DNA of 39,264 nucleotides from ZC4RG30 sp964396335 (GTDB taxonomy: Bacteria; Pseudomonadota; Gammaproteobacteria; Steroidobacterales; Steroidobacteraceae): contig CAYNEX010000007.1 of NCBI GenBank assembly GCA_964396335.1, forward strand, positions 1-39,264. The letters run 5' to 3'. The notes under the pieces are model-generated. The model did no database searches and was not told the origin of the DNA. It saw only the letters and a list, made by a program, of their open reading frames with translations. The position numbers and the translations under genes are program-made. Positions within the stretch are counted from its first letter, which is position 1. Every line of letters starts with the position of its first letter. Below are positions 18,847 to 26,738 of this stretch, in pieces.

Positions 18847-19236
18847 ATGTCATCCCGACCGCTATCCCCGCATCTCTCGATCTACCGGTTCGCCTACACG
18901 ATGGCGCTGTCCATCCTGCACCGGGCCACCGGAATCTTCCTCAGTCTCGGATTGTTGCTGCTGGTGGCGATGCTGGTCGCACTGGCGCAGGGCGAAGGCG
19001 CCTGGCAGCAGTTCCTCGGCTTCGCGCGCAGCTGGCCGGTGAAGCTGTGGCTGGTGCTTCTGCTGGTTGCCTTCTCCTACCATTTCGCCAACGGCATCCG
19101 TCACCTGGTCTGGGATACGGGCCGCGGGCTGGAACGCCACCAGGCGCGCGCCAGTGCCCGACTGGTCCTGGTCTTCACGGTGCTGGCCTCGGCCGGGCTG
19201 GTCTATCTCTTCTTCTTCACCGGTGGCACGCCATGA
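18847..19236 (+). CDS. sdhC: Succinate dehydrogenase cytochrome b556 subunit
   Basis: SdhC is one of two membrane anchors of complex II, holding heme b and part of the ubiquinone site. The 129-aa product starts with R-P-L-S-P-H-L-S-I-Y, then S-I-L-H-R-A-T-G, and has three transmembrane segments (about 29-48, 66-84, 104-124). The heme-ligand block is Y-H-F-A-N-G-I-R-H, with His79 aligned to E. coli His84. It overlaps sdhD by 4 nt (ATGA). Confidence 0.95.
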   Translation: MSSRPLSPHLSIYRFAYTMALSILHRATGIFLSLGLLLLVAMLVALAQGEGAWQQFLGFARSWPVKLWLVLLLVAFSYHFANGIRHLVWDTGRGLERHQARASARLVLVFTVLASAGLVYLFFFTGGTP

Positions 19237-19625
19237 AAGACGGCAGCCAGGCATTGAGCAAGGTGCTGGGCCTGGGCTCGGCCCATGAGGGTGCGCACCA
19301 CTGGCGCACGCAGCGGCTGACCGCGCTGGGACTGCTGCTGCTGGGTCCGTGGCTGCTGGTCTCGCTGCTGCTGCAGCCGGACTTCGAATACGCCACGCTG
19401 CGCGCCTGGGCGGCAAGCCTGGTCAACGGCACGCTGCTGGCCCTGCTCCTGATCGCCGCCTGCTGGCATTCACAGCTGGGCGTGCAGGTGGTCATTGAAG
19501 ATTACGTGAAGGGCGGGGCGCGCATGGTGTCGCTGATCCTCAGCACCTTCGTGCACCTGCTGCTGGGCGCGCTGGGCATCCTGTCCATCGTGCGCCTGGT
19601 GCTGGGCGCCCCTCTGCAGGGATAA
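19233..19625 (+). CDS. sdhD: Succinate dehydrogenase membrane anchor subunit
   Basis: SdhD is the second complex II anchor. The 130-aa product has three hydrophobic segments (about 31-47, 62-78, 100-122). The block H-S-Q-L-G-V-Q-V-V-I-E-D-Y (His79 to Tyr91) corresponds to the E. coli H-x-x-x-G heme region and the D-Y quinone residues. The N-terminus H-E-G-A-H-H-W-R-T-Q-R is typical of alpha- and gammaproteobacterial SdhD. ATG 19233 overlaps the sdhC stop; sdhA follows after 4 bp. Confidence 0.92.
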   Translation: MKDGSQALSKVLGLGSAHEGAHHWRTQRLTALGLLLLGPWLLVSLLLQPDFEYATLRAWAASLVNGTLLALLLIAACWHSQLGVQVVIEDYVKGGARMVSLILSTFVHLLLGALGILSIVRLVLGAPLQG

Positions 19626-19629
19626 AAAC

Positions 19630-21414
19630 ATGTCGGCCTATACCTTCATCGATCACACCCACGACGTGCTGGTGGTGGGAGCCGGTGGCGCGGGATTGCG
19701 CGCCACGCTGGGTCTTGCCGAAGCCGGCCTGACCACGGCCTGCATCAGCAAGGTCTTCCCCACCCGCAGCCACACGGTGGCCGCGCAGGGCGGCATCAGC
19801 GCCGCGCTGGCCAACATGGGCGAGGACGACTGGCGCTGGCACATGTATGACACCGTCAAGGGGTCCGACTGGCTGGGCGATCAGGACGCCATCGAATTCA
19901 TGTGCAAGGAGGCGCCTGCCGCCGTGCTCGAACTGGAGCATTACGGCCTGCCGTTCTCGCGCACCGAGGAGGGCCGCATCTACCAGCGTCCCTTCGGCGG
20001 CATGACCACGCATTTCGGCAAGGGTGTGGCGCAGCGCACCTGCGCGGCGGCCGACCGCACCGGCCACGCGATGCTGCACACGCTCTACCAGCAGTCGATC
20101 CGCCACAAGGCCGAGTTCTTCATCGAATTCTTCGCCATCGACCTGATGTTCGAGCGCGGCGTCTGCCGCGGCGTGGTGGCGCTCGATCTTGCCACCGGCC
20201 AGCTGCATCGCTTCCGCGCGCACATGACCATCCTCGCCACCGGCGGGTATGGCCGTGCCTATTTCTCCTGCACCTCGGCGCACACCTGCACCGGTGACGG
20301 CGGCGGCATGGTGCTGCGCGCCGGCCTGCCGCTGCAGGACATGGAATTCGTGCAGTTCCATCCCACCGGCATCTATGGCGCCGGCTGCCTGATCACCGAA
20401 GGCGCGCGCGGCGAGGGTGGCTATGTCACCAACTCCCGTGGCGAGCGGTTCATGGAACGCTACGCGCCCAACGCCAAGGACCTGGCCTCGCGCGACGTGG
20501 TCAGCCGCGCGATGACCGTGGAGATCCGCGAAGGTCGCGGCGTGGGTCCGGAAGCGGACCACATCCACCTGCACCTGGAACACCTGGGACCGGAAGTCAT
20601 CAAGGAACGCCTGCCCGGCATCGCCGAGACCGCGAAGATCTTCGCCGGTGTCGACGTGACCCGCGAGCCGATCCCGGTGCTGCCGACGGTCCACTACAAC
20701 ATGGGCGGAATCCCCTGCAATTACCACGGCGAAGTGGTCAATGGCAGCGCCGCCAACCCCGACACCATCGTGCCGGGCCTGATGGCGGTGGGCGAGGCGG
20801 CCTGCGTGTCGGTGCATGGCGCCAACCGCCTGGGCTCCAACTCGCTGCTCGACCTGGTGGTGTTCGGCCGCGAGGCCGCGCGCCATGCCGCCACGGTGGT
20901 GAAGCCGGGCACGCGCCATGCGCCGCTGGCGCCGGATGCGGCCGACTTTGCGGTGGCGCGCCTGGACAAGCTGCGCCATGCGCGCGGCGAGCGCAGCACC
21001 GCGCAGATCCGCCTGGAGATGCAGCGGACCATGCAGCGCGATGCCGCCGTGTTCCGCACCGCCTCGTCGCTGCAGGAGGGCGTGCAGAAGCTGGCCGCCA
21101 CCTATGCCAGCTTCGCGCAGGTGAATGTCTCCGATCGCAGCCTGGTGTGGAACTCGGACCTGATCGAAACGATGGAGCTGGAGAACCTGCTGATGCAGGC
21201 CACGGCCACCATCGTGTCGGCCGAGAACCGCAAGGAAAGCCGCGGCGCGCATGCCCGCGAGGATTTCCCCGACCGGGATGACACCAACTGGCTCAAGCAC
21301 AGCCTGTGCTGGGTGGATGCGGATGGATCCACCCGCATCGGCTACCGTCGCGTTCACCTGAACACTCTCACCAGCGACGTGGAAACCGTACCCCTGAAGG
21401 CGAGAACCTACTGA
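19630..21414 (+). CDS. sdhA: Succinate dehydrogenase flavoprotein subunit
   Basis: SdhA oxidises succinate to fumarate using covalently bound FAD. The 594-aa product has the dinucleotide-binding V-V-G-A-G-G-A-G-L-R-A (15-25) and the FAD-attachment His48 in T-R-S-H-T-V-A-A-Q-G-G. Capping-domain and active-site blocks are M-E-F-V-Q-F-H-P-T-G and L-I-T-E-G-A-R-G-E-G-G, with H-G-A-N-R-L-G-S-N-S-L near the end. Length is normal. Its stop TGA overlaps the sdhB start by one base (TGATG). The FAD-attachment factors SdhE and SDHAF4-like are in the same cluster. Confidence 0.97.
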   Translation: MSAYTFIDHTHDVLVVGAGGAGLRATLGLAEAGLTTACISKVFPTRSHTVAAQGGISAALANMGEDDWRWHMYDTVKGSDWLGDQDAIEFMCKEAPAAVLELEHYGLPFSRTEEGRIYQRPFGGMTTHFGKGVAQRTCAAADRTGHAMLHTLYQQSIRHKAEFFIEFFAIDLMFERGVCRGVVALDLATGQLHRFRAHMTILATGGYGRAYFSCTSAHTCTGDGGGMVLRAGLPLQDMEFVQFHPTGIYGAGCLITEGARGEGGYVTNSRGERFMERYAPNAKDLASRDVVSRAMTVEIREGRGVGPEADHIHLHLEHLGPEVIKERLPGIAETAKIFAGVDVTREPIPVLPTVHYNMGGIPCNYHGEVVNGSAANPDTIVPGLMAVGEAACVSVHGANRLGSNSLLDLVVFGREAARHAATVVKPGTRHAPLAPDAADFAVARLDKLRHARGERSTAQIRLEMQRTMQRDAAVFRTASSLQEGVQKLAATYASFAQVNVSDRSLVWNSDLIETMELENLLMQATATIVSAENRKESRGAHAREDFPDRDDTNWLKHSLCWVDADGSTRIGYRRVHLNTLTSDVETVPLKARTY

Positions 21415-22199
21415 TGGTCCAGCTCACCCTGCCCGCGAACTCGCGCATCAACAAGGACGGCAAGGAATACCGCAACCCGGACGCGAAGAAGCCGCTGACC
21501 TTCCGCATCTACCGCTACGACCCGGACAGCGGCGCGAACCCGCGCATCGACACCTATGAAGTCGACATGGCCGCCTGCGGCCCGATGGTCCTGGACGCGC
21601 TGATCAAGATCAAGAACGAGATCGATCCGACGCTGACCTTCCGCCGTTCCTGCCGCGAGGGCATCTGCGGTTCGTGCGCGATGAACATCGACGGCAAGAA
21701 CACGCTGGCCTGCACCAAGGCCTGCAGCGACATCGAAGGCAGGGAAGTGCGCATCTATCCGCTGCCGCACATGCCGGTGGTGAAGGACCTGGTCCCCGAC
21801 CTGACCAGGTTCTACGCGCAGTACGCGGCCGTGGAACCCTGGCTGATCTCGCATTCGCCGGCGCCCACCGATCGCGAGCGCCTGCAGTCGAAGGAGGACC
21901 AGGAGAAGCTCGACCGTCCGTCGGCCTGCATCCTGTGCGCCTGCTGCTCCACTTCCTGCCCCAGCTACTGGTGGAACTCCGACCGGTACCTGGGGCCGGC
22001 GGCGCTGCTGGCGGCCTATCGCTGGATCGTCGACAGCCGTGACGATGCCGCGGGCGAACGCCTTGATGCGCTCGAGGATCCGTTCCGCCTGTATCGCTGC
22101 CACACCATCATGAACTGCACCGAGGCCTGCCCGAAGGACCTCAATCCGGCCAAGGCGATCGCCGAGATCAAGCGCATGATCGACCAGCGCCGCAACTGA
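21414..22199 (+). CDS. sdhB: Succinate dehydrogenase iron-sulfur subunit
   Basis: SdhB carries electrons from FAD to quinone through three clusters. In the 261-aa product the [2Fe-2S] ligands are in S-C-R-E-G-I-C-G-S-C with a later C-T-K. The [4Fe-4S] and [3Fe-4S] ligands are in C-I-L-C-A-C-C-S-T-S-C-P and C-H-T-I-M-N-C-T-E-A-C-P-K. The sequence around the N-terminal strand F-R-I-Y-R-Y-D-P is standard. A longer upstream frame lies inside sdhA and is not used. sdhE follows after 2 bp. Confidence 0.96.
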   Translation: MVQLTLPANSRINKDGKEYRNPDAKKPLTFRIYRYDPDSGANPRIDTYEVDMAACGPMVLDALIKIKNEIDPTLTFRRSCREGICGSCAMNIDGKNTLACTKACSDIEGREVRIYPLPHMPVVKDLVPDLTRFYAQYAAVEPWLISHSPAPTDRERLQSKEDQEKLDRPSACILCACCSTSCPSYWWNSDRYLGPAALLAAYRWIVDSRDDAAGERLDALEDPFRLYRCHTIMNCTEACPKDLNPAKAIAEIKRMIDQRRN

Positions 22200-22201
22200 A
22201 G

Positions 22202-22447
22202 ATGGATGCCACCGCAGGGCGGCTGGCCTGGCGCTGCCGCCGCGGCATGAAGGAGCTGGACCTGCTGCTGACGCGCTACCTGCGCGAAAGCTGGCCGGCA
22301 GCCGATGCGGCGGAGAAGGCCGCCTTCGAGCGGCTGCTGGAACTGCCCGACCCGGTGCTGGCCGATTACGTGTTCGGCCGCGATGCCCCGGAAGATGCCG
22401 GCATCGCCGCAGTGCTGGCGAAACTGGCACCCGTGCCGGCGCGCTAG
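22202..22447 (+). CDS. sdhE: FAD assembly factor SdhE
   Basis: SdhE (SDHAF2 family) promotes covalent flavinylation of SdhA. The 81-aa helical protein has the signature R-R-G-M-K-E-L-D (13-20) with the R-G-x-x-E motif, then L-x-x-Y near 24-26 and a D-P-V-L-A-D-Y helix. It is the last gene of the sdh cluster. Its usual partner ygfX is not adjacent here: rarD and a hairpin-rich region on the minus strand intervene. Confidence 0.93.
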   Translation: MDATAGRLAWRCRRGMKELDLLLTRYLRESWPAADAAEKAAFERLLELPDPVLADYVFGRDAPEDAGIAAVLAKLAPVPAR

Positions 22448-22476
22448 CGCCAGCATCCGGCTACCGCCAGGCAGCT

Positions 22477-22504
22477 AAAAAACGGTGGGTGTCTCCACCC
22501 ACCG
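22477..22504 (-). terminator. Rho-independent terminator downstream of rarD
   Basis: On the minus strand a perfect 9-bp stem (CGGTGGGTG / CACCCACCG) with a GAGA tetraloop is followed directly by TTTTTT. It is the only textbook intrinsic terminator in the window and ends transcripts coming from rarD or from the hairpin-rich region after it. Confidence 0.88.
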
Positions 22505-22620
22505 AGGGACTGATGCCGGCCTCGGGGGTGCAGGTCGACTCAGCTAGGGCCCTCGCTGAATACGCGTCTTCCGGGCGCGGAAGCAATCGGCTGATCACTT
22601 ATCACCTGCCGGTTCCGGCA
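22477..22620 (-). ncRNA. Candidate structured RNA or rarD 3' region
   Basis: Read on the minus strand, bases 22620 to 22477 contain a series of hairpins. They are TGCCGG/CCGGCA (22607-22620), CTTCCG/CGGAAG with a CGCC loop (22568-22583), TCAGC/GCTGA (22540-22559), CCGAGG/CCTCGG (about 22502-22525) and the terminator stem. No ORF is credible. A free-standing small RNA or a processed 3' end of the rarD mRNA both fit; no clear promoter is visible upstream. Confidence 0.35.
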
Positions 22621-22662
22621 ATTCCGGCGTCCGCGGCGGGAAAGGTCATGGGTCGCCGCCCC

Positions 22663-23583
22663 TCAGGCAGGCCCGCGCCGGGAGCGCACCACACCATCGA
22701 CCGCATAGACGATCAGTGCCGCCCAGATGCAGGCGAAGCCGATGGCGCGCGCGCGATCGAAGGGTTCGTGAAACAGCAGCACGGCAGTGAGCAACTGCAG
22801 CGTCGGCGCCAGGTACTGCATGATGCCGACGGTGGCATAGGGCAGGCGGCGCGCGCCGAACGAGAACAGGAACAACGGGATCGCGGTGATCGCGCCGCTG
22901 AGCACCAGCAGCAGGTCCACCGGCAGGCCTTCATGGCCCATCGACCCCTGGCCGGTGGCCGCGGCCCACAGCAGGTAGCCGATGGCCACCGGCGCCAGCA
23001 ATGCGGTTTCCACCGCCAGTCCCGGCAGCGCCTCGACATGCGCGGTCTTGCGGATGAAGCCGTAGAAACCGAAGGAGATCGCCAGCGCCAGCGCGATCCA
23101 CGGCAGGCGGCCGGCCGTCACGGTGAGGTACACCACGCCCAGCGCGGCAAGTCCGACCGCCACCCACTGCGCGCGGTTCAGCCGTTCGTGCAGCAGCACC
23201 ACGCCCAGCAGCACGTTCACCAGCGGGTTGATGAAATAGCCGAGGCTGGTCTCCACCACATGGTCATTGGCCACTGCCCACACGAACACCAGCCAGTTGA
23301 CCGTGATCAGCAGAGCGGTGACGGTCAGTCGCCACAGCACGTCGCGGCGCGCGAACACCTGGCGCAGCTCGCCGAACTCGCCACGCAACGCCATCAGGCC
23401 GAGCACGAACACGCAGGCCCAGGCGACGCGATGCGCCACCAGCTGCAGCGCCGGCACCACGGCCAGTGCGCGCAGGTACAGCGGGAACAATCCCCACATG
23501 GCAAAGGCGCCGAGGGTGGCGGGCATGCCACCGCGCGCGCGGGCCAGGGCAGGGGGAGCTGCCACTTCGGCAGCGGAACTCAT
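22663..23583 (-). CDS. rarD: EamA-family transporter RarD
   Basis: A 306-aa ten-helix inner-membrane protein of the drug/metabolite transporter superfamily, RarD type. The hallmark first half reads G-x-x-A-F-x-M-W-G-L-F-P-L-Y, then A-H-R-V-A-W, N-W-L-V-F-V-W-A-V and S-L-G-Y-F-I-N-P-L. The late P-L-x-L-F-S-F-G-A and Y-L-A-P-T block completes the pattern. The substrate is not established (the E. coli protein is named for a chloramphenicol phenotype). ATG 23583 is chosen over the upstream 23667 because the extra 28 residues are Arg/His-rich and not family-like. It interrupts the usual sdhE-ygfX pair. Confidence 0.88.
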   Translation of the reverse strand: MSSAAEVAAPPALARARGGMPATLGAFAMWGLFPLYLRALAVVPALQLVAHRVAWACVFVLGLMALRGEFGELRQVFARRDVLWRLTVTALLITVNWLVFVWAVANDHVVETSLGYFINPLVNVLLGVVLLHERLNRAQWVAVGLAALGVVYLTVTAGRLPWIALALAISFGFYGFIRKTAHVEALPGLAVETALLAPVAIGYLLWAAATGQGSMGHEGLPVDLLLVLSGAITAIPLFLFSFGARRLPYATVGIMQYLAPTLQLLTAVLLFHEPFDRARAIGFACIWAALIVYAVDGVVRSRRGPA

Positions 23584-23729
23584 GATGCGGAACAACGGGC
23601 GTCGGTCATGTGCGCAATGATGCCGCTTGCGCAGCCCGTACGTCCTCTCCCGTTCGGGATGGATCAATCCGGCTGCATGCGGCAGATATGCACCGGGTCA
23701 GGCGGTGCGCACCGTCGTATTCATGCGGC

Positions 23730-24371
23730 ATGCGGGCGAGGTCGGGTCGGTACGGCAGGGTGTTTTTCGCGTGGCTGGCGCGCAGCCTCGTGCAAGCCTG
23801 GCGTGAATCGCCGCCGCTGCCGCGGCCGTCCCGTGCCGGGCTCGATATCCCGCTGCGGCCATCGCCATTGCTGCGGCACCTGGCCCGCGGCTTCGGTGCT
23901 GCGCAGCTGCTGTTCGCGATCGAGCTGGGAGTGCTGCGCCATGCGGTGGCGGCCGTGATGGTGCTGGGGCTGGTGCTGCTGCCGCGCATGGCAATGCGAT
24001 GGCGCGGTGATGTTTCAGCGGCGACACTGCGTCGCCTGCTGCTGGCCGCCGACGGCCGCATCCACCTGCTGACGGCGCGTGGGCAGATACAGGAGGTGCA
24101 GCTGGCGGGTTCCAGCCTGCGCCTCGGGGCATGGCTGTTGCTCGGCCTGCGCGGCAGTGCCGGCATGCACCGGCTGCTGCTCGGTCCCGACAACGTCGCG
24201 CCCGCGGATCTCGCCGCCCTGCGGCGGCGGCTGCTGCGGGTGGACCAGGCCGCGCAGGCGGTGGCGCCGGGCCTCGCCGAGCAGCTCTCCCGGCGGATGC
24301 GCCAGCCGGAGCCGGAGCAGGGTGCTGCAACGCCACACCGAAGCGGCCAGAGCGTTCCGCAAGTGCGTTAA
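23730..24371 (+). CDS. ygfX: YgfX (CptA)-like membrane protein
   Basis: A 213-aa protein that weakly but recognisably fits the YgfX family. There is a short N-terminal strand pair (G-L-D-I-P-L-R-P-S), a two-helix membrane hairpin (about 65-95, A-A-Q-L-L-F-A-I-E-L then V-M-V-L-G-L-V-L-L) and a beta-rich cytoplasmic part with a W near L-G-A-W-L-L-L. A terminal D-N-V-A-P-A-D-L-A-A-L-R-R-R-L-L helix resembles the family's late P-D-x-x-x-x-x-x-x-R-x-L-R pattern. E. coli YgfX is reported as SdhE's toxin-like partner. The start is uncertain: ATG 23730 is my choice; the frame is open to 23610. The C-terminal 30 residues are an unusual Pro/Gln-rich extension. Confidence 0.6.
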   Translation: MRARSGRYGRVFFAWLARSLVQAWRESPPLPRPSRAGLDIPLRPSPLLRHLARGFGAAQLLFAIELGVLRHAVAAVMVLGLVLLPRMAMRWRGDVSAATLRRLLLAADGRIHLLTARGQIQEVQLAGSSLRLGAWLLLGLRGSAGMHRLLLGPDNVAPADLAALRRRLLRVDQAAQAVAPGLAEQLSRRMRQPEPEQGAATPHRSGQSVPQVR

Positions 24372-24447
24372 ACTGGGGCATTACCGCGGGGAGCCGACAA
24401 CTGCCTTGAACAGTCACGGAATTTTCTCTTCCTCGCCTGTCGTCCCC

Positions 24448-24478
24448 GAACTTTTCTGCGTTGCCGGGGTCCATCTGA
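24448..24478 (+). promoter_or_regulatory. Possible sigma-E promoter elements before rpoE
   Basis: GAACTT (24448-24453) is an exact sigma-E -35 core and TCTGA (24474-24478) matches the -10 core, but the spacer is 20 nt where 16-17 is usual. It lies in the 153-bp gap before rpoE, an expected place for autoregulation. A stem GTTGCC/GGCAAC overlaps it (arms near 24461 and 24490). Tentative. Confidence 0.35.
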
Positions 24479-24524
24479 CAGGCATGCCGGGCAACCGCCG
24501 GGCGCGGGAACCCTGGGATGGCGG

Positions 24525-25133
24525 ATGAGTCTGGACACCGGTGACCTCGGGCTGGTCCAGCGGGTCCAGAAAGGTGACAAGAGCGCCTTCGACCTTCTGG
24601 TCCGCAAGTACCAGCACAAGGTAGTGAAACTCGTTTCACGCTACCTGCGGGATCCGGCCGACGCGGAGGATGTGGCGCAGGAGGCGTTCATCAAGGCATA
24701 CCGGGCACTGCCCCAGTTCCGGGGGGACAGCGCCTTCTATACCTGGCTCTACCGGATTGCGATCAACACCGCCAAGAATGCGCTGGTGTCGCGTGATCGC
24801 AATCCAGTGGAGTTCGACCTGGACCTGCAGAACGTCGAGGAATCGCACGCCATGCAGGCGCGGCTGGCCGATCCGGATACGCCGGAGAGCCTGCTGGCGA
24901 CCGAGGAGATCCGCGCCACGGTGAATCGGGCCATTGAAGCCCTGCCCGAGGACCTGCGCACGGCAATCGTGCTGCGCGAGCTGGAAGGGCTGAGTTACGA
25001 GGACATCGCGCAGGCGATGGACTGTCCGGTCGGCACCGTGCGGTCGCGGATCTTCCGCGCCCGCGAGGCCATCGACCGGAAATTGTCGGAAGTGTTCGAA
25101 GGCGGCCTGGGCCGCGCCGAGGAGTCTGGATGA
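24525..25133 (+). CDS. rpoE: Envelope-stress sigma factor RpoE (AlgU)
   Basis: An ECF sigma factor of the RpoE/AlgU group, which directs transcription of outer-membrane biogenesis and periplasmic quality-control genes. The 202-aa product has region 2 (about 25-95: F-D-L-L-V-R-K-Y, D-A-E-D-V-A-Q-E-A-F-I-K-A-Y, F-Y-T-W-L-Y-R-I-A-I-N-T). Region 4 (about 135-190) shows L-P-E-D-L-R-T-A-I-V-L-R-E-L-E-G-L-S-Y with G-T-V-R-S-R-I-F-R-A-R. The A-x-N-A-L-V-S-R-D-R-N-P linker is typical of the group. The stop overlaps the rseA start (ATGA), coupling sigma factor and anti-sigma factor. Confidence 0.96.
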   Translation: MSLDTGDLGLVQRVQKGDKSAFDLLVRKYQHKVVKLVSRYLRDPADAEDVAQEAFIKAYRALPQFRGDSAFYTWLYRIAINTAKNALVSRDRNPVEFDLDLQNVEESHAMQARLADPDTPESLLATEEIRATVNRAIEALPEDLRTAIVLRELEGLSYEDIAQAMDCPVGTVRSRIFRAREAIDRKLSEVFEGGLGRAEESG

Positions 25134-25732
25134 GCGAGCAGGAACGTATCAGTCAGTTGTCCGCCTTGTTCGACGGCGAACTGCCGCAGCACCAGGCGGA
25201 AATGGTGATCCGGCGCGCACTGAAGGACCCGGGCACCCGGACCAGCTGGGAGCGCTATGCGCTGATCGGCGCGTGCCTGCGCAACGAGCCGCTGTCCACC
25301 ACGGTCAGCGTGGCCGACCGCGTGCAGGCGCGCCTGGCCGGCGAACGCGAACTCAACGTCACCACGTTGCCGGTGCGCGAAAAGGTCGCCGGCAGCGCCG
25401 CGGCCAATGCCTCGCGTTTTTCGATGTTCGGACGCGGCGCGCTCGGCGGCGCCATCGCGGCCAGCGTGGCCATGATGGCCGTGTTCCTGGTGCGCGGCGT
25501 GGATGCATCGGGCGAAGCCGGCGCGCTGCTGGCGCAGAACGATGCGGCCGATGTGCAGGGATACACCACGCCGGGCGAGAACTCGCCGGCGCAGCGGCGG
25601 ATGGTCGATGCCTCGCTGGGTTACTATCTGATCGCGCATAGCGAGGAGGCCGCTTCGGCGCTGAGGTCCGACTACGACCTCGTCCCCGACGGCGTGGAGC
25701 TCACCGAGGACGAAATCAGCGCTTGGCGCTAG
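25130..25732 (+). CDS. rseA: Anti-sigma-E factor RseA (MucA)
   Basis: RseA binds and holds RpoE at the inner membrane until cleaved by DegS- and RseP-type proteases. The 200-aa product has an N-terminal cytoplasmic domain (I-S-Q-L-S-A-L-F-D-G-E-L at 7-18, W-x-R-Y-A-L-I-G), then one transmembrane segment at about 104-121 (A-L-G-G-A-I-A-A-S-V-A-M). A periplasmic part with S-P-A-Q-R-R-M-V-D-A-S-L-G-Y-Y follows; this Y-L-x-A-H motif is the RseB-facing segment in Pseudomonas-type MucA. It overlaps rpoE by 4 nt; rseB starts 7 bp later. Confidence 0.93.
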   Translation: MSEQERISQLSALFDGELPQHQAEMVIRRALKDPGTRTSWERYALIGACLRNEPLSTTVSVADRVQARLAGERELNVTTLPVREKVAGSAAANASRFSMFGRGALGGAIAASVAMMAVFLVRGVDASGEAGALLAQNDAADVQGYTTPGENSPAQRRMVDASLGYYLIAHSEEAASALRSDYDLVPDGVELTEDEISAWR

Positions 25733-25739
25733 GTCGGGG

Positions 25740-26738
25740 ATGACGCAGCTGACAAGACGGAGCATGGCGACGCGCCTCACCGGCGTGGCGCTGCTGGCGC
25801 TGATGGGATCAGCCCGGGCGGGCCAGGATGAAACGCGCGCCTGGATCCAGCGCATGAACCATGCGGTGGTGAACCGCAACTACGACGGCGCCTTCACGCA
25901 GCTGTTCGGCAACCAGACGCAGGTGTTCCGCATCGTCCATCGCATGCAGGATGGCGTGATGGTCGAGCGCATCATCTCGGCCGATGGTTCCGGCTATGAG
26001 CAGAAGCGGCAGGGTGCGCGCTGGGCCGAATTCCGCCCCAGGGACAAACTCGTGGTGGTGGCCGAGCGCAACCGCAGCTTCGGCCATTTCCCGGCGCTGA
26101 ACGGCATCGACCGCAACACCTACAACTTCTACGACATGCGCACCGTCGGCCCGACGCGCCTGCTCGGCCGCGACGTGCAGGTGGTGCAGATCGAGCCGAA
26201 GGACAACCTGCGCTTCGGCTTCCGCCTGTGGCTCGACCGCGAGAGCGCCTTGCCGCTGAAGATCCAGCGCACCACGCTCGATGGCAAGGTGCTCAAGGAG
26301 ATCGCCTTCATCAGCCCGCCGGCGCTGCGCGAGACCATCTCCGACGAAGAGCTGAAGGTGGCCATCGACACCCGCGGCTTCCGCATCTTCAGCACCGAGA
26401 AGAGCACGCCGATGCACAACCCGGAGCTGCCGCGCGCCTATCGGCTGGCACCGGAACTGCTGCCGGCCGGTTACCGCTCGCGCATCTTCAATTCGCCCGA
26501 AGAGGAACAGCGCGCCGTCGGGCCGCGTTCCCGTTTCATCGTGTCCGACGGGGTCTCCTGGGGTGAGGTGTTCATCTCGCCGCTGAGCGGTCCCGCCGCC
26601 GGCAAGGACAGCACCAGTTCCGCCAGCGGACCGCTGGCCATCCACCGGCTGCGCCTGTCCGATGTGCAGGTGGTGGTGATGGGCGAGATGCCGCAGGCCA
26701 CCGCCCGGGCCATCGCCGAGGCTGTCCGGCCTGAGTGA
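25740..26738 (+). CDS. rseB: Sigma-E regulatory protein RseB (MucB)
   Basis: RseB is a periplasmic sensor that protects RseA from proteolysis and is released on binding lipopolysaccharide. The 332-aa product begins with a signal peptide (R-R-S-M-A-T-R-L-T-G-V-A-L-L-A-L, to Ala-Gly-Ala around 28). A LolA-like domain (N-Y-D-G-A-F-T-Q-L, then V-F-R-I-V-H-R and V-E-R-I-I) and the C-terminal MucB/RseB domain (R-G-F-R-I and the late V-S-D-G-V-S-W-G-E-V-F-I-S block) follow. Its stop TGA at 26736 is followed by C and overlaps the abnormal start region of the next gene. Confidence 0.93.
   Translation: MTQLTRRSMATRLTGVALLALMGSARAGQDETRAWIQRMNHAVVNRNYDGAFTQLFGNQTQVFRIVHRMQDGVMVERIISADGSGYEQKRQGARWAEFRPRDKLVVVAERNRSFGHFPALNGIDRNTYNFYDMRTVGPTRLLGRDVQVVQIEPKDNLRFGFRLWLDRESALPLKIQRTTLDGKVLKEIAFISPPALRETISDEELKVAIDTRGFRIFSTEKSTPMHNPELPRAYRLAPELLPAGYRSRIFNSPEEEQRAVGPRSRFIVSDGVSWGEVFISPLSGPAAGKDSTSSASGPLAIHRLRLSDVQVVVMGEMPQATARAIAEAVRPE

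Noticed and set aside
22441..22450. Palindrome GCGCTAGCGC at the sdhE stop as a terminator
   Set aside because: It leaves almost no loop and has no T-run; too weak to call.
24419..24445. Second sigma-E-like pair (GAATTT with a downstream TC-rich box) before rpoE
   Set aside because: The -35 has one mismatch in the AAC core and no acceptable -10 is seen at 16-17 nt.
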